This document shows, one piece after another, positions 17,103 through 25,195 of a stretch of DNA of 64,000 nt. The translations under genes were made by a program, and so were the position numbers. Under the pieces are notes generated by a model that saw only the letters and a list, made by a program, of their open reading frames with translations, did no database searches and was not told where the DNA came from. Each line of letters begins with the position of its first letter. The stretch's first letter is position 1. Source of the DNA: Longimicrobium sp. (GTDB taxonomy: Bacteria > Gemmatimonadota > Gemmatimonadetes > Longimicrobiales > Longimicrobiaceae); NCBI RefSeq assembly GCF_036388275.1, contig NZ_DASVSF010000076.1, positions 1 to 64,000 of the forward strand, read 5' to 3'.

Positions 17103-17849
17103 TCAGTGCGAGATGCCGAAGCTGAAGCCGATGTGAAAGGTCAGCAGGTCGGTGTCGCTTCGCACGGGATACAGGGTGATGCTGCCGTCGGGGTGGTCCT
17201 CGATGTCGCCCTCGCGCAGGTACTCGGCGACACCGTTGTTGTGGTACTTCACGCCGATGTCGATGCTGGCGCGCGACGAGCGGGGACCCACGGGAATGTA
17301 GATTCCCCCGCCGCCGCCGTACGAAAAGCTGCCGTCGTCGAAGTTGGTGGTGCTGGCGAAGTCCTCGTCGTCGTACGTTCCAGACACGGACGACTGCGTC
17401 CAGATGAACGAGTAGCCCGCGTAGCCGTTCACGTACGGGCGCAGCCGCCCGTTGGGCACCCCGATCTGCGGCCCCACGCCCACGAAGGCGATGTTGTTCG
17501 ACGTGGTCAGGTCTACCAGGATGCGCCCGCCCAGCGTGGGGCTCAGCGGAACGCGCTGCCGCTCGTGGCCGTACACGATGAGCCCGGCGTCGGCGCGGAG
17601 GCCCAGCCATCCGTCGCGGTCCAGCTGGTGGATGTAGTTGACCTGCCCGCCGAAGCCGCCGTTCACGTAGTCGCTGAACTCGCCCTCGGTGCGGGCGGCG
17701 ATGAAGCTTCCGCCGAAGAAGCCGCCCGTGGGCTGCTTCTCGTAGTGCTCCTCGTCGTCGTCGTCCCAGTCCCAGTCGTCGTCCTGGGCGGCGAGGGGAG
17801 CGGCGATCAGCAGGGCGGCCGCGGCGGCGACGATGATGCGGGCTTTCAT
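17103..17849 (-). CDS. Outer-membrane beta-barrel-type protein
   Basis: The 248-residue product has a signal peptide (MKARIIVAAAAALLIAAPLA, cleavage before QDDD), then a very acidic DDDWDWDDDDEE stretch. Alternating strands rich in Gly and aromatics follow (GGFFGGSFIAAR, PYVNGYAGYSF, SYGGGGGIYIPVG), and it ends LLTFHIGFSFGISH, a barrel-like C-terminus. Size fits an 8- to 10-stranded OmpW/OmpA-like barrel. The ATG at 17847-17849 follows a GAGG and marks the signal peptide; the frame is open upstream. Function unknown. Confidence 0.75.
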   Translation of the reverse strand: MKARIIVAAAAALLIAAPLAAQDDDWDWDDDDEEHYEKQPTGGFFGGSFIAARTEGEFSDYVNGGFGGQVNYIHQLDRDGWLGLRADAGLIVYGHERQRVPLSPTLGGRILVDLTTSNNIAFVGVGPQIGVPNGRLRPYVNGYAGYSFIWTQSSVSGTYDDEDFASTTNFDDGSFSYGGGGGIYIPVGPRSSRASIDIGVKYHNNGVAEYLREGDIEDHPDGSITLYPVRSDTDLLTFHIGFSFGISH

Positions 17850-18112
17850 GGCTTCAACCTCGTGCGGGGACGAGAATCGGAAAGGTTCGGGGCCCGGCGA
17901 TCTGCCGCCGGACACCGTAGCACAGGGGCAACGCGCGGGCCGCCGGGGCCGCGGAACGGCATCGCAATACGGTGTATCGACTTACCTGTTTCGGGCGATG
18001 CGGGCCGTGCCTGGTGGGTGACCGCTCTGGAGGACAGCACTGCCGTCCCCGGGTGTCCACGAATCCAACAACGTTCAAGGTCGCGGCGATCGCGACAGGG
18101 AAGGCCTGACCG

Positions 18113-18520
18113 ATGGCGGTGGAGATGACGGGCCGGTACGCCGGCGGACTGAAGACGGAGCTGCGGCACGGGCCCTCGGGCGCGGAGATCCGGACGGCGG
18201 CGCCGGTGGACAACGCGGGCGATGGGAGCTCGTTCTCGCCCACGGACCTGCTGGCGGCCTCGCTGGGCGCGTGCATGGTGACGGTGATGGCCATCTACGC
18301 CGAGCACAACGGCCTGCCGTTCGAGGGCGTGAGCTTTTCGCTGGAAAAGCACATGCGCGCCGACCCGCGGCGGGTAGAGTCGCTACCGGTGACCATCCGC
18401 ATGCCCGCCGCGCTGACGGAGGAGCAGCGCAAGAAGCTTGAGCACGTGGCGCTCACCTGCCCCGTGCACCGCAGCCTGCTGCCGGAGATCAGCAAGGACG
18501 TGACGTTCGTGTACGAGTGA
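18113..18520 (+). CDS. OsmC family protein
   Basis: The 135-residue product is a complete OsmC/Ohr-fold protein. The two conserved cysteines are present, C54 in SLGACMVTV and C116 in LTCPVHRS. OsmC proteins reduce organic or fatty-acid hydroperoxides with this thiol pair. It is cytosolic. It stands alone in a repeat-flanked stretch, and no regulator of the OhrR type is adjacent. Confidence 0.9.
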   Translation: MAVEMTGRYAGGLKTELRHGPSGAEIRTAAPVDNAGDGSSFSPTDLLAASLGACMVTVMAIYAEHNGLPFEGVSFSLEKHMRADPRRVESLPVTIRMPAALTEEQRKKLEHVALTCPVHRSLLPEISKDVTFVYE

Positions 18521-19366
18521 GGGGTGCCCCTCCCCCGGCCCCTCCCCGCACAAACTGCGTGCGGAGAGGGGAGAAACAACACGGGCGTCCCCGGCTGCCG
18601 TGGGGCCCTCACCCGGTCGCGCTGACACGCGTGCCACCCTCTCCCACAAACAGCGTGGGAGAGGGGGTACACTTCAGGCCTGGGTACTCATCTAAGTCCT
18701 TGATACGCAACAGCCTGTCATCCTGAGGTCAAGCCACGCCAGACCTGCCCGCAAACCGAATCCGGCGGGCCGAAGGATCTAGCGGCGGACACGTACAAGC
18801 CCGGGCGCGGCAGCGGTCACCGTGGCCGAGGCCTCGGCTGCCGTGGGGCCCTCACCCGGCCGCGCTGACACGCGTGCCCCCCTCTCCCACAAACAGCGTG
18901 GGAGAGGGGGTACACTTCAGCACTGGGTGCGCATCCAAGTCCTTGACGCGCAACAGCCCTGTCATCCTGAGGCCAAGCCACGCCGCGCTCGCCCGCAAAC
19001 CATACCCGGCGGGCCGAAGGATCTAACCGCGGATGCGTACAAGCCCGGGCGCGGCAGCGGCCACCAATGCAGAGGCCGCCACATCCGTCCGGGCGGTTGA
19101 AAACCGCGCCTGGAAAATCATGAAGTCCGCCTGCGCGGACTGGGCGGGACAGTGCCGTGCCTCGGCAGGTGCGGTCGCGTGCTGGTGAAGCCCGAAGGGG
19201 ACGCGCCAGCGGCCTGTGTCGGGCTTTCCGCTGTCCCAGCCGCGGGTTCACCCGCTCCTGGAACCTCGAGGCCCTGCCGTGGTGGGACCGTCCGCGCGCG
19301 AAACGGTACGCAGTGTGCTTGAAGCGCCGATCTGGGCAGACGGATCCGACATTTCGGGAGGCGACG
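18521..19366. repeat. Repeat-filled gap with a tandem duplication of about 225 bp
   Basis: Two near-identical direct units occupy 18598-18821 and 18841-19065, separated by 19 bases. Each contains the CCCACAAACAGCGTGGGAGA hairpin, a GGTACACTTCAG tail, then TCATCCTGAGG and GAAGGATCTA words. Another G-rich palindrome lies at 18530-18572. From about 19066 to 19350 I see no gene, only the tail of the repeat block and a CCGCCTGCGCGGACTG fragment of another module at about 19125-19143. GGGAGG at 19356-19361 serves the next gene. Confidence 0.8.
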
Positions 19367-19675
19367 ATGAGCAAGACGGAACGCAGTGGACATACGACCA
19401 CGAACCACGAGTTCATCAAGGAGTGGGTGACGGAGCGCGGAGGACACCCCGCCTGCGTCCGTGGAACCGGCGAGGAGGAGATCGGCGTGCTACGCATCGA
19501 CTTTCCCGGCTACTCGGGAAGCGACTCGCTGGAGCCCATCAGTTGGGACGAGTGGTTCGAGAAGTTCGAGGAATCGGAGCTGGCCTTCCTTCACCGCGAC
19601 ATCAAGGGTGACGACGGCAGCCTGGACCGCTTCAACAAGCTGGTCAAGCGAACCGGCGACGAAGACGGCGAGTAA
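19367..19675 (+). CDS. Small conserved protein of the type mis-annotated as 1,4-alpha-glucan branching enzyme
   Basis: The 102-residue product reads TTNHEFIKEWVTERGGHPACV, then GVLRIDFPGYSGSDSLE, then ISWDEWFEKFEESELAFL. It belongs to a small conserved bacterial family that databases often label as branching enzyme; that label is recalled, not looked up. It has no GH13 catalytic domain and is far too short for that enzyme. The ATG at 19367 has GGGAGG upstream. It is likely a small cytosolic protein of unknown function. A GC hairpin follows the stop. Confidence 0.75.
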   Translation: MSKTERSGHTTTNHEFIKEWVTERGGHPACVRGTGEEEIGVLRIDFPGYSGSDSLEPISWDEWFEKFEESELAFLHRDIKGDDGSLDRFNKLVKRTGDEDGE

Positions 19676-19679
19676 GCCG

Positions 19680-19710
19680 AGCGGGGCGGGCCACCACGGC
19701 CCGCCCCGCT
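19680..19710 (+). terminator. GC-rich hairpin after the small conserved gene
   Basis: The arms AGCGGGGCGGGCC and GGCCCGCCCCGCT (19680-19692 and 19698-19710) pair perfectly with a five-base loop, without a T run. It is probably the gene's terminator. Confidence 0.6.
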
Positions 19711-19825
19711 TCGCGTTCCGGCGGATACCGCCGAGGCCTCGGCTCCGTCGGGCGAATGAATTTGAATTCGGAATTGTGTACTTGACGAAACCGGATATAG
19801 CCGGACCGGGGCGGGTGTATCCGGA

Positions 19826-20163
19826 TCATCCGTGCCCGGTCCACGGCGGCGGCGCCGCCGTGGACCGGTACACGTCCGCTACCGCGTCCAGCAAGCCCCG
19901 CCGCGCGTTCGCCTGCCGTTCGTCCGGCAGACCGCCAAGGATACACGCCAGCGCATCGGCCACCGGGTCGGGACGCCCCGCAAGGTACAGGAGCGCCACC
20001 GCCCGCCGTACGCGCGGGTGAGGCGACGTTTCCCCGTCAATGAAGCAAGCGTGGTGTGCCCCAGCCCGGCACGCGCGGCCAGCGACCGCAATGACGCGCG
20101 CTCCGCCCCATCCCGCGCCCATTCCCCCGTCAAGTCCAGAGGCACGGCCCTGTGCTCGTTCAT
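19826..20163 (-). pseudogene. Frameshifted small HTH (XRE-like) protein gene
   Basis: Reading from the ATG at 20161-20163, one frame gives MNEHRAVPLDLTGEW, then SLRSLAARAGLGHTTLA, an HTH-like start. It then loses coherence near 20040. A second frame continues sensibly with FIDGETSPHPRVRRAVALLY and ILGGLPDERQANARRGLLDA to the stop at 19826. Joined, they give one protein of about 110 residues whose HTH segment resembles the intact gene at 39665-40114 (GLGHEALRKFIIGETERP). One indel therefore separates the halves. It is a decayed gene, or an error in the sequence. Confidence 0.65.
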
Positions 20164-20199
20164 GGACTGCCCACCTCGCAACGCAGGCCGCCCAGCGCG

Positions 20200-20517
20200 G
20201 GCACCAGCACGTCCGCGAGCGCCTTCCGCATCCGCACTCGTTCCGCGAGCGGGTTCCGGCCTCAGTGACCAGGGACTGAAATACTTCTTGGAAGGGGGCG
20301 AGCCGCGCGCGGGCACGCTCCGCAAGCTAACCGAGGGGACGTGCGGGAAGCTGCGGGCGCGGGCGAACTGGACGCGAGCACGGCACACGCGGCGCTGTCG
20401 CTGCTGCTGGACGGCCTACCCGAACCCCAGCGCTCCGCTACCCGCCGCCTCTTTCTGAGCGCGATCCGCGACGCCTACAACACCACCGGCCACCCCGTGC
20501 CGGACTGGCTTCGATAA
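20200..20517 (+). pseudogene. Second frameshifted HTH-family gene, divergent from the first
   Basis: One frame carries SGLSDQGLKYFLEGGEP and GTLRKLTE, an HTH-like segment. After about 20335 a different frame carries DVREAAGAGELDASTA, then LLLDGLPEPQRSATRRLFLS, and stops at TAA 20515-20517. The C-terminal part parallels ILGGLPDERQANARRGLLDA in the neighbouring remnant, so the two are paralogues lying back to back. A single missing base near 20335 explains the break. The true 5' end cannot be located, as the expected start region is also out of frame. Confidence 0.55.
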
Positions 20518-20553
20518 AAGCAAATGGGTGGCTACTCGCCGCCCCTCAGTGTC

Positions 20554-21042
20554 TCATTCCGGAAGTGCCTTCAACCGAAGGTCTTTGCGTACTTCCGACA
20601 CCAAAATTGTCACCAACTTCTGCGAAGCGGTGGAAAGCGCCCGGATTTGCTCGCGGGGTGCCGAAGCGGGCGGGTCAATGCGCTTCAGTTGCTCCGTGTA
20701 GTCGATCACTGCAGCTGCGCCCCGCGCATCCGCCCAGAGCACACCGCCGACTGTTACGGCAACTGCCCTGTTCCACTCTTCGGCGGCGGTGGCGACCGCC
20801 TCGGTTGTATCGGCGCCACTCTCTCGCTGATCCACCGCTCGCTGCAAGGCGATGACGACGGCGCGCGCGGTCGTCATCATCTCAACATACCAGTCCAGCC
20901 GCCGCTCGATGAGCTTCTGTGCACGAAACCCGTGCACAGCCCGCAGTGATGCGACCCACACAGCCAGCACGGCGGCACTTGGGCCTGCCAGCACCTTCAC
21001 GAACTCCAATACGAGGTGCCATCCCTCTGGCGGCGGGTTCAT
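20554..21042 (-). CDS. Hypothetical membrane-anchored protein of the toxin-antitoxin operon
   Basis: The 162-residue product has one N-terminal membrane segment (LAGPSAAVLAVWVASLRAV, about residues 18-36). A long helical, probably coiled-coil cytosolic part follows (FRAQKLIERRLDWYVEMM, TTEAVATAAEEWNRAVA). Its ATG overlaps the stop of the upstream small gene (ATGA at 21039-21042), so it is the last gene of a four-gene minus-strand unit. I recognise no named family. It might be a membrane effector or an unrelated passenger of the island. Confidence 0.65.
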   Translation of the reverse strand: MNPPPEGWHLVLEFVKVLAGPSAAVLAVWVASLRAVHGFRAQKLIERRLDWYVEMMTTARAVVIALQRAVDQRESGADTTEAVATAAEEWNRAVAVTVGGVLWADARGAAAVIDYTEQLKRIDPPASAPREQIRALSTASQKLVTILVSEVRKDLRLKALPE

Positions 21043-21227
21043 CCTTCCTGCTCACCCCTTTCCGCGCCTCTGCGCTTCCTGAAGTCAGGGAATTCCTCTT
21101 GGGGCTTCGGCACCTTCATGGCCCGGCTGACGGCTTCCTCAAACGTCAACGGGAGGTGCAATTCGTCGGGCTTGGTTCCGGGTCGCTGTGGCCCGGCATC
21201 GTCATTTCGTCTGAATTGCGCTTTCAC
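21039..21227 (-). CDS. Small hypothetical protein between toxin and membrane gene
   Basis: The 62-residue product is charged, with a short amphipathic centre LPLTFEEAVSRAMKVPKP and a basic/acidic tail. The ATG overlaps the toxin gene's TGA by four bases (ATGA at 21224-21227), and its own stop overlaps the next start in the same way. This double coupling is the main evidence that it is real. The LTFEEAVSRAMKV segment is like linear motifs in small operon partners. No function can be assigned. Confidence 0.6.
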   Translation of the reverse strand: MKAQFRRNDDAGPQRPGTKPDELHLPLTFEEAVSRAMKVPKPQEEFPDFRKRRGAERGEQEG

Positions 21228-21697
21228 GATTCGCCTCTCCGTGGAAATCCAGCAGACCGCGGACTACGAACCCAGCCATCGTAATCCATTCTCAGCGCGA
21301 CAGACCCGGGCTTGCCCTTTAGCACTCCGGATACGGGCGTCGGGCGATAGACCTTGGCGATGAATGGAGCATCGTGTTCAGCTATGAAAGTCTCTATTTT
21401 CTGGCGAGTATTTACGAAGTTACGGGCAAGGTCAATGGCCCTCACATGCCCGCCAATCAGGTTTAGAAACCGCGCGGACGAGCACATCACGGCTGCAAGC
21501 TCAATCGGGACGTGGAGCACGTCCTTGTCGGCCGCCAAGATGATCCAGCCCCGGTCGGCCACTTCTGGGATCCATTCCTCATCCGGCGCGTCGTCCGCAA
21601 AGTGGTCCGCGTGAACATGAACCGGCAGGCCATTGCGCCGTAAGTACTCCGGAAAGTCGTACCTACCCAGATTGCGGTCTGTGAAATACTGGTTCAA
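21224..21697 (-). CDS. VapC45-like PIN-domain toxin
   Basis: From a TTG start the 157-residue product reads MNQYFTDRNLGRYDFPEYLR, the hallmark N-terminus of the VapC45-type PIN-like family, with a first acidic metal ligand in FTDRNLG. Further acidic residues follow in DDAPDEEWIPEVADRGWIIL and AADKDV. These proteins are metal-dependent RNases. The TTG at 21695-21697 lies one base after the antitoxin stop, and GAGAAGG in the antitoxin's last codons can serve as ribosome site. A longer frame starting inside the antitoxin gene would add residues foreign to the family. The start is inferred; the family assignment is fairly firm. Confidence 0.75.
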   Translation of the reverse strand: MNQYFTDRNLGRYDFPEYLRRNGLPVHVHADHFADDAPDEEWIPEVADRGWIILAADKDVLHVPIELAAVMCSSARFLNLIGGHVRAIDLARNFVNTRQKIETFIAEHDAPFIAKVYRPTPVSGVLKGKPGSVALRMDYDGWVRSPRSAGFPRRGES

Positions 21698-21698
21698 A

Positions 21699-22397
21699 TC
21701 ACGCTGCCTTCTCAAAAACCAAGGCGTCCGCGATCTTATCAGCAGATAGGCCATAATCGTGAGCAAGGTGCTCAACCGTCTCCCCGGCGTCTACTCTTCG
21801 AACGAGAATCGAGGTGGTAATCCCAGAACCGTTGATGATGGGCCGACCAAAGGAAATGCGCGGATCAATGACTACAGACTGCGACTCGATCTGGGCTTCA
21901 CTGAGAAACGGGAATAGGCGTAGCGGGATGTGCCTATCGTCCCGCTCCACCCGCCGTAGATACATCTCCAGCACGCGCCGAATCGCAATTTGCCCCGAGC
22001 GGCTCAGGCTGATCAGGTGTCCATAGTGGTCAAGAAATACTTCCCCTGCGCCCGTCAACAGGGAATCACTCAGTAGCACATGCTCTATACCGAGCTTGTT
22101 CTCGGCGTAATCTAGTGCGGACCGCACCGCGTGCAGGGCGATGCCGTGCTCGGTGCGAAGCGCCCGAAGTACGTGGGCTTCGACAAGGTTCAGGAAAGAG
22201 AGCCGACACCCCTCCTCGTCGGCCGGATTGATGAGCCGCTTGAACGAACCAGGGCCGCCCTGTTGACGCGGGTAAGTGCGCCCCGCGAACCATGACCGGA
22301 GGGTAGCCGCAGGTACGTGAAGGTAACGCGCCGCATCTGAGATGCGGTACGCGGGTAGGTCGCGGGGATCGCGCCCGCCATATATCGATCGTCGCAT
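21699..22397 (-). CDS. DUF433 / VapB45-like antitoxin with HTH
   Basis: The 232-residue product has an N-terminal MerR-like or excisionase-like HTH (YRISDAARYLHVPAATLRSW). Its C-terminal DUF433 domain reads VVIDPRISFGRPIINGSGIT and ends with DYGLSADKIADALVF. This is the VapB45-type antitoxin architecture, always paired with a PIN-like toxin as here. The ATG at 22397 is preferred for family fit; an in-frame TTG lies 27 bases upstream. AT-rich DNA just upstream (ATATTATACG on the minus strand) is a plausible promoter and autoregulation site. Confidence 0.8.
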   Translation of the reverse strand: MRRSIYGGRDPRDLPAYRISDAARYLHVPAATLRSWFAGRTYPRQQGGPGSFKRLINPADEEGCRLSFLNLVEAHVLRALRTEHGIALHAVRSALDYAENKLGIEHVLLSDSLLTGAGEVFLDHYGHLISLSRSGQIAIRRVLEMYLRRVERDDRHIPLRLFPFLSEAQIESQSVVIDPRISFGRPIINGSGITTSILVRRVDAGETVEHLAHDYGLSADKIADALVFEKAA

Positions 22398-22509
22398 CAG
22401 CAGACAAAGGTGCGGGGCGAGCAAAAAACTACGTATAATATAGCAGCATTTTCCGCTCCGCCAGTATGACGGTACTGCCGAGTCCCAGTCTATCGCCGCC
22501 TCGGCGGAC

Positions 22510-22830
22510 TCAGACGGGGATCATCGCGCTGGGCAGCAAGAGCCGCTTCCGCGTCAGGCGCTTTCCGTCAGCCATCTGGATAGCCTGCCGGACGCGCTCG
22601 CCGTCTGTGGTCTGCCGCGTGTTGTGCAGAAACTCCATGTGAGTCACGTAGCGGTGCAGGTGCTGGCGGACATCCGGTGATGGATGCCATAACGGAGCGC
22701 TCCAGACGGGCGAAGAACCCTTTCGCGCTGTTCGTCGTCACGTCACCGCGAGCGTATTCCTTTTCGCTGTGGTTCACCGTCTCGACCGGCGAAGCCCTTG
22801 GCGACAGCCTTGTATCCTGCGTGGGGGCGC
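22510..22830 (-). mobile_element. Decayed 3' end of an IS1595/ISXO2-like transposase gene
   Basis: The minus strand encodes, in shifting frames, GYKAVAKGFAG, then ETVNHSEKEYARGDVTTNSA and KGFFARLERSV, then QHLHRYVTHMEFLHN and DGERVRQAIQMADGKRLT, ending at TGA 22510-22512. These are the C-terminal blocks of ISXO2-like DDE transposases (family: HETVNHS, RGDVHTNTAEGFF, QHLHRY). At least three indels break the frame. The N-terminal half is missing. No terminal inverted repeat could be identified with confidence. Confidence 0.75.
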
Positions 22831-23188
22831 AGGGTGATCGTCCGACCGTAGTCCGGCACCTCGGGCACGTGCCTGCGCACGTCATCGTCCAGCGACAGCC
22901 TGCCTTCCGCCGCAGCAGCACGACGGCCGCGGCGGTGAACTGCTTGGACACCGACCCCGCCTCGAACACGGTTTCGGGCGTGTTGGGCACGTCGTGCTCC
23001 AGGTTGGCCATGCCGTAGGCGCGGGCCAGCACCGTCCGGCCGTTCTCCGCCACGCCGACGGCGCACCCGGGCGCGTTCGGCGCCGCGTATCGCGCGAAGA
23101 AGGAGTCCACTCGCGCCGCCTGGCCGAACAGGGCACCGGGGGCGAGGACCAGGACCAGGACGGTCGCGGGAAGACGAGATGGGATCAT
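22831..23188 (-). pseudogene. Serine beta-lactamase-like hydrolase, truncated by the IS remnant
   Basis: From the ATG at 23186-23188 the product has a signal peptide (MIPSRLPATVLVLVLAPGAL) and the start of a class C beta-lactamase / penicillin-binding fold. The nucleophile SxxK motif is in GSVSKQFTAAAV. The frame breaks near 22912: one frame gives VVLLRRKAG, another continues EGRLSLDDDVRRHVPEVPDY and GRTITLRPH. The sequence then turns into IS1595 transposase where the family would continue LLTHTSGL. The Tyr and KTG catalytic motifs are lost, so the gene is dead. Confidence 0.75.
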
Positions 23189-23220
23189 CGGACGAGGCGG
23201 TGGGGGCGATGGAGGGCGGC

Positions 23221-24009
23221 TCAGTACAGGGCCAGCAGGCGCGCCGGGCCGCCGGTGCCGCCCGCGTGCTTGGGGGCCCCGACGATGATCACCGCCCCGG
23301 ACGGCGGCACCCGGTCCAGCGACGCGACGTTCTCCAGCCCGTAGCGCCTCGCCCCCAGCAGCACGTGGTGCGCGTCGTAGGTGGCGGAGGGGCCGAAGTC
23401 CAGGCTCAGCGTGTCGGTGGCTGCACCCGCAACCTCGCGCTCGTGCACCAGGAACTCCGCCGCCTCGCGGCTGAAGCCGGGGGCGTGCATCACTCCCATC
23501 GCGTCGGCGTTCAGAAAGCGGCCGGGCTGGCCCAGCCGCGCCTCCCACCCGGAGTGCAGCGCCACGACCGCACCCGCCGGAATGCGCCCGTGCCGCCGCT
23601 CCCACTGCGCCAGGTCGTCCACCGTGAGCAGCGCATCCTCGTCGCGCGCCGCGCGCTCGGCGATGGAGACGACGGCGAGGGGCGCCACGAAGCGTCCCAC
23701 CGGCAGCACGTCCGTCGTGGCGCCGTCCGCGAAAAAGTGCGCGGGGGCGTCCAGGTGCGTTCCCGTGTGCTCCGCATAGGCCACCTCGCCGGCGGAGAAG
23801 CCGTTCGCCTCCACCGAGAACAGGCGCGTGGAGCGGAAGGGGCGGTACGCGGGAAAGACGGGAAAGTCCGGCGTCAGCGTGTGGGTGAGGTCGCACACGC
23901 GCCGCAGCCGCCCCAGCGCCTCGGGCGGAACGGCGAGCGCGGCGTCGTGGCGGTCATCCGCACGGTCGGATGCGGCAGGGATCGAGCGGAGCAGCTCCGG
24001 GCAGCACAT
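23221..24009 (-). CDS. Cyclase / kynurenine-formamidase-like hydrolase
   Basis: The 262-residue product belongs to the metal-dependent cyclase family, which includes KynB. The signature HTGTHLDAPAHFF supplies the metal ligands, DLTHTLTPDFPVF lies at the N-terminal end, and VVALHSGWE follows. KynB hydrolyses N-formylkynurenine; other members open or close lactones, so the substrate is uncertain. The ATG at 24007-24009 has GGAGA eight bases upstream; a GTG/ATG 42 bases further up lacks one. No other tryptophan-catabolism genes are nearby. Confidence 0.8.
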   Translation of the reverse strand: MCCPELLRSIPAASDRADDRHDAALAVPPEALGRLRRVCDLTHTLTPDFPVFPAYRPFRSTRLFSVEANGFSAGEVAYAEHTGTHLDAPAHFFADGATTDVLPVGRFVAPLAVVSIAERAARDEDALLTVDDLAQWERRHGRIPAGAVVALHSGWEARLGQPGRFLNADAMGVMHAPGFSREAAEFLVHEREVAGAATDTLSLDFGPSATYDAHHVLLGARRYGLENVASLDRVPPSGAVIIVGAPKHAGGTGGPARLLALY

Positions 24010-24096
24010 TGAGAATATCTCCACGGGACGGTGCGGCGCCGCGAGCCCCATCGGCCGCGGCGCACGCTGCGAATCTCGTGCAGCGGGGCCCGCCGC

Positions 24097-24648
24097 TCAA
24101 CCCCGGGCGGAAATCTCGGCCCAGGCGCGCTCCGCCTGCAGCAGGTGGCGGTGCTGGTGGCGCGGAAGAATGGTGAGCGCCGAGTAGACGCTGTACTTCA
24201 GCTTGTCGCTGAAGGGCGAGCCCACCTTCAGCCTGTGGAGCGGCATTCCTTCGGACCGGCGGATCATCTCCTCCTGCTCCCGCTGCAGCCGCTCGAAGGT
24301 GGCGATGATGTCCGCCGCCGGCTCCGTTCCCGTGGGGATGAACGCCGCCGTCGTCTTCGCCTTGCCACCCTTTCCCGGCTCCAGCACCCGCCAGATCAGC
24401 CATCCCAGGAAGTCGCGACGGAAGCGGGCCGGGGCACCGGTGCGCGGAGCATCCGCGAGGATCGCGGCGATCTTCGGCATGTAGGCCTGCGAGGTGAGGT
24501 TCAGGTGGGCGATGCACTCCCCCACCGACCAGCGCTCCGGCCCGGGCCGTTCGGCCCAGCGCTCGGCGGGGATGGTGTCGGCCAGGCGGCGCAGGCGCTC
24601 GCTGGCGGAGTGGAGCTCGTCGATCACGGCCTGCAGCTGGGGATTCAT
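24097..24648 (-). CDS. DinB-fold protein
   Basis: The 183-residue product fits the DinB/YfiT four-helix family of putative metal-dependent enzymes. ERWSVGECIAHLNLT provides the first metal His and LPRHQHRHL the late His pair. Family members include thiol transferases such as those using bacillithiol or mycothiol; the cofactor here is unknown. The ATG at 24646-24648 is preceded by GGAGAA. It lies 87 bases upstream of the cyclase start, in the same direction, and may be co-transcribed. Confidence 0.8.
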   Translation of the reverse strand: MNPQLQAVIDELHSASERLRRLADTIPAERWAERPGPERWSVGECIAHLNLTSQAYMPKIAAILADAPRTGAPARFRRDFLGWLIWRVLEPGKGGKAKTTAAFIPTGTEPAADIIATFERLQREQEEMIRRSEGMPLHRLKVGSPFSDKLKYSVYSALTILPRHQHRHLLQAERAWAEISARG

Positions 24649-24910
24649 GCGGCTTCTCCGAAGGAAAGCGGAGGGACGGGGACCGGAAGCGTGCACGTTC
24701 GGCGTCGGGGCGGCGCGGCGCCATCGGCAGCTGCCGGACGCGGCGCGGGGAAATGCCTCACGCGAGCCGCAACCTTGCGTCCGCCCGCCCAAGCTGCAAG
24801 CGGTGAAAGGCGGGACAGGCGAAATCGCGCCAAGTGTGCTATATTATCCGCAGCAGGCGGCGTTCTTGTTTCTACGAACGCTGACGATATTCCCTTTTCC
24901 GGAGGTTTCG

Positions 24911-25168
24911 GTGTCCCCAATTGATCTAGCGGCCGAGATGGCGGCGGCGCGCAAGCGCCGGGATGATTTGACGCAGCGCCAGCTTCGCGAGGCCCGTGCA
25001 CGGGCCATCCGCGCCACGGTGCGCCCCGGCTCGTCGCGCACCGAGATCGAGGAGTGCGCCCGCAGCTTCTATCCCAAGCTGAATCCCGTCCTGCTGGAAG
25101 AGGCGATCGAGCTGGTGTGCGAAACGCCCCGCGACACCCTGCCGCTGACCACGCCCGTCACCGGCTGA
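24911..25168 (+). CDS. Small charged hypothetical protein
   Basis: The 85-residue product starts at GTG 24911 with GGAGG five bases upstream. It is basic and helical in its first half (AARKRRDDLTQRQLREARAR) with a compact second half (IEECARSFYPKLNPVLLEEA). No family is recognised. It is divergent from the DinB-fold gene and followed by a strong hairpin terminator, so it is a stand-alone unit. Confidence 0.6.
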   Translation: MSPIDLAAEMAAARKRRDDLTQRQLREARARAIRATVRPGSSRTEIEECARSFYPKLNPVLLEEAIELVCETPRDTLPLTTPVTG

Positions 25169-25195
25169 TTCGCTCCACGCCGGACGCAGTGGGTT

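Noticed and set aside
18598..19065. Direct repeats that could be taken for a CRISPR array
   Set aside because: Only two long units of about 224 bp with a 19-base spacer and internal hairpins; no short regularly spaced repeats and no cas genes.
19367..19675. A glycogen branching enzyme gene
   Set aside because: The protein has 102 residues and no glycosidase domain; only database naming habit connects this family to branching enzyme.
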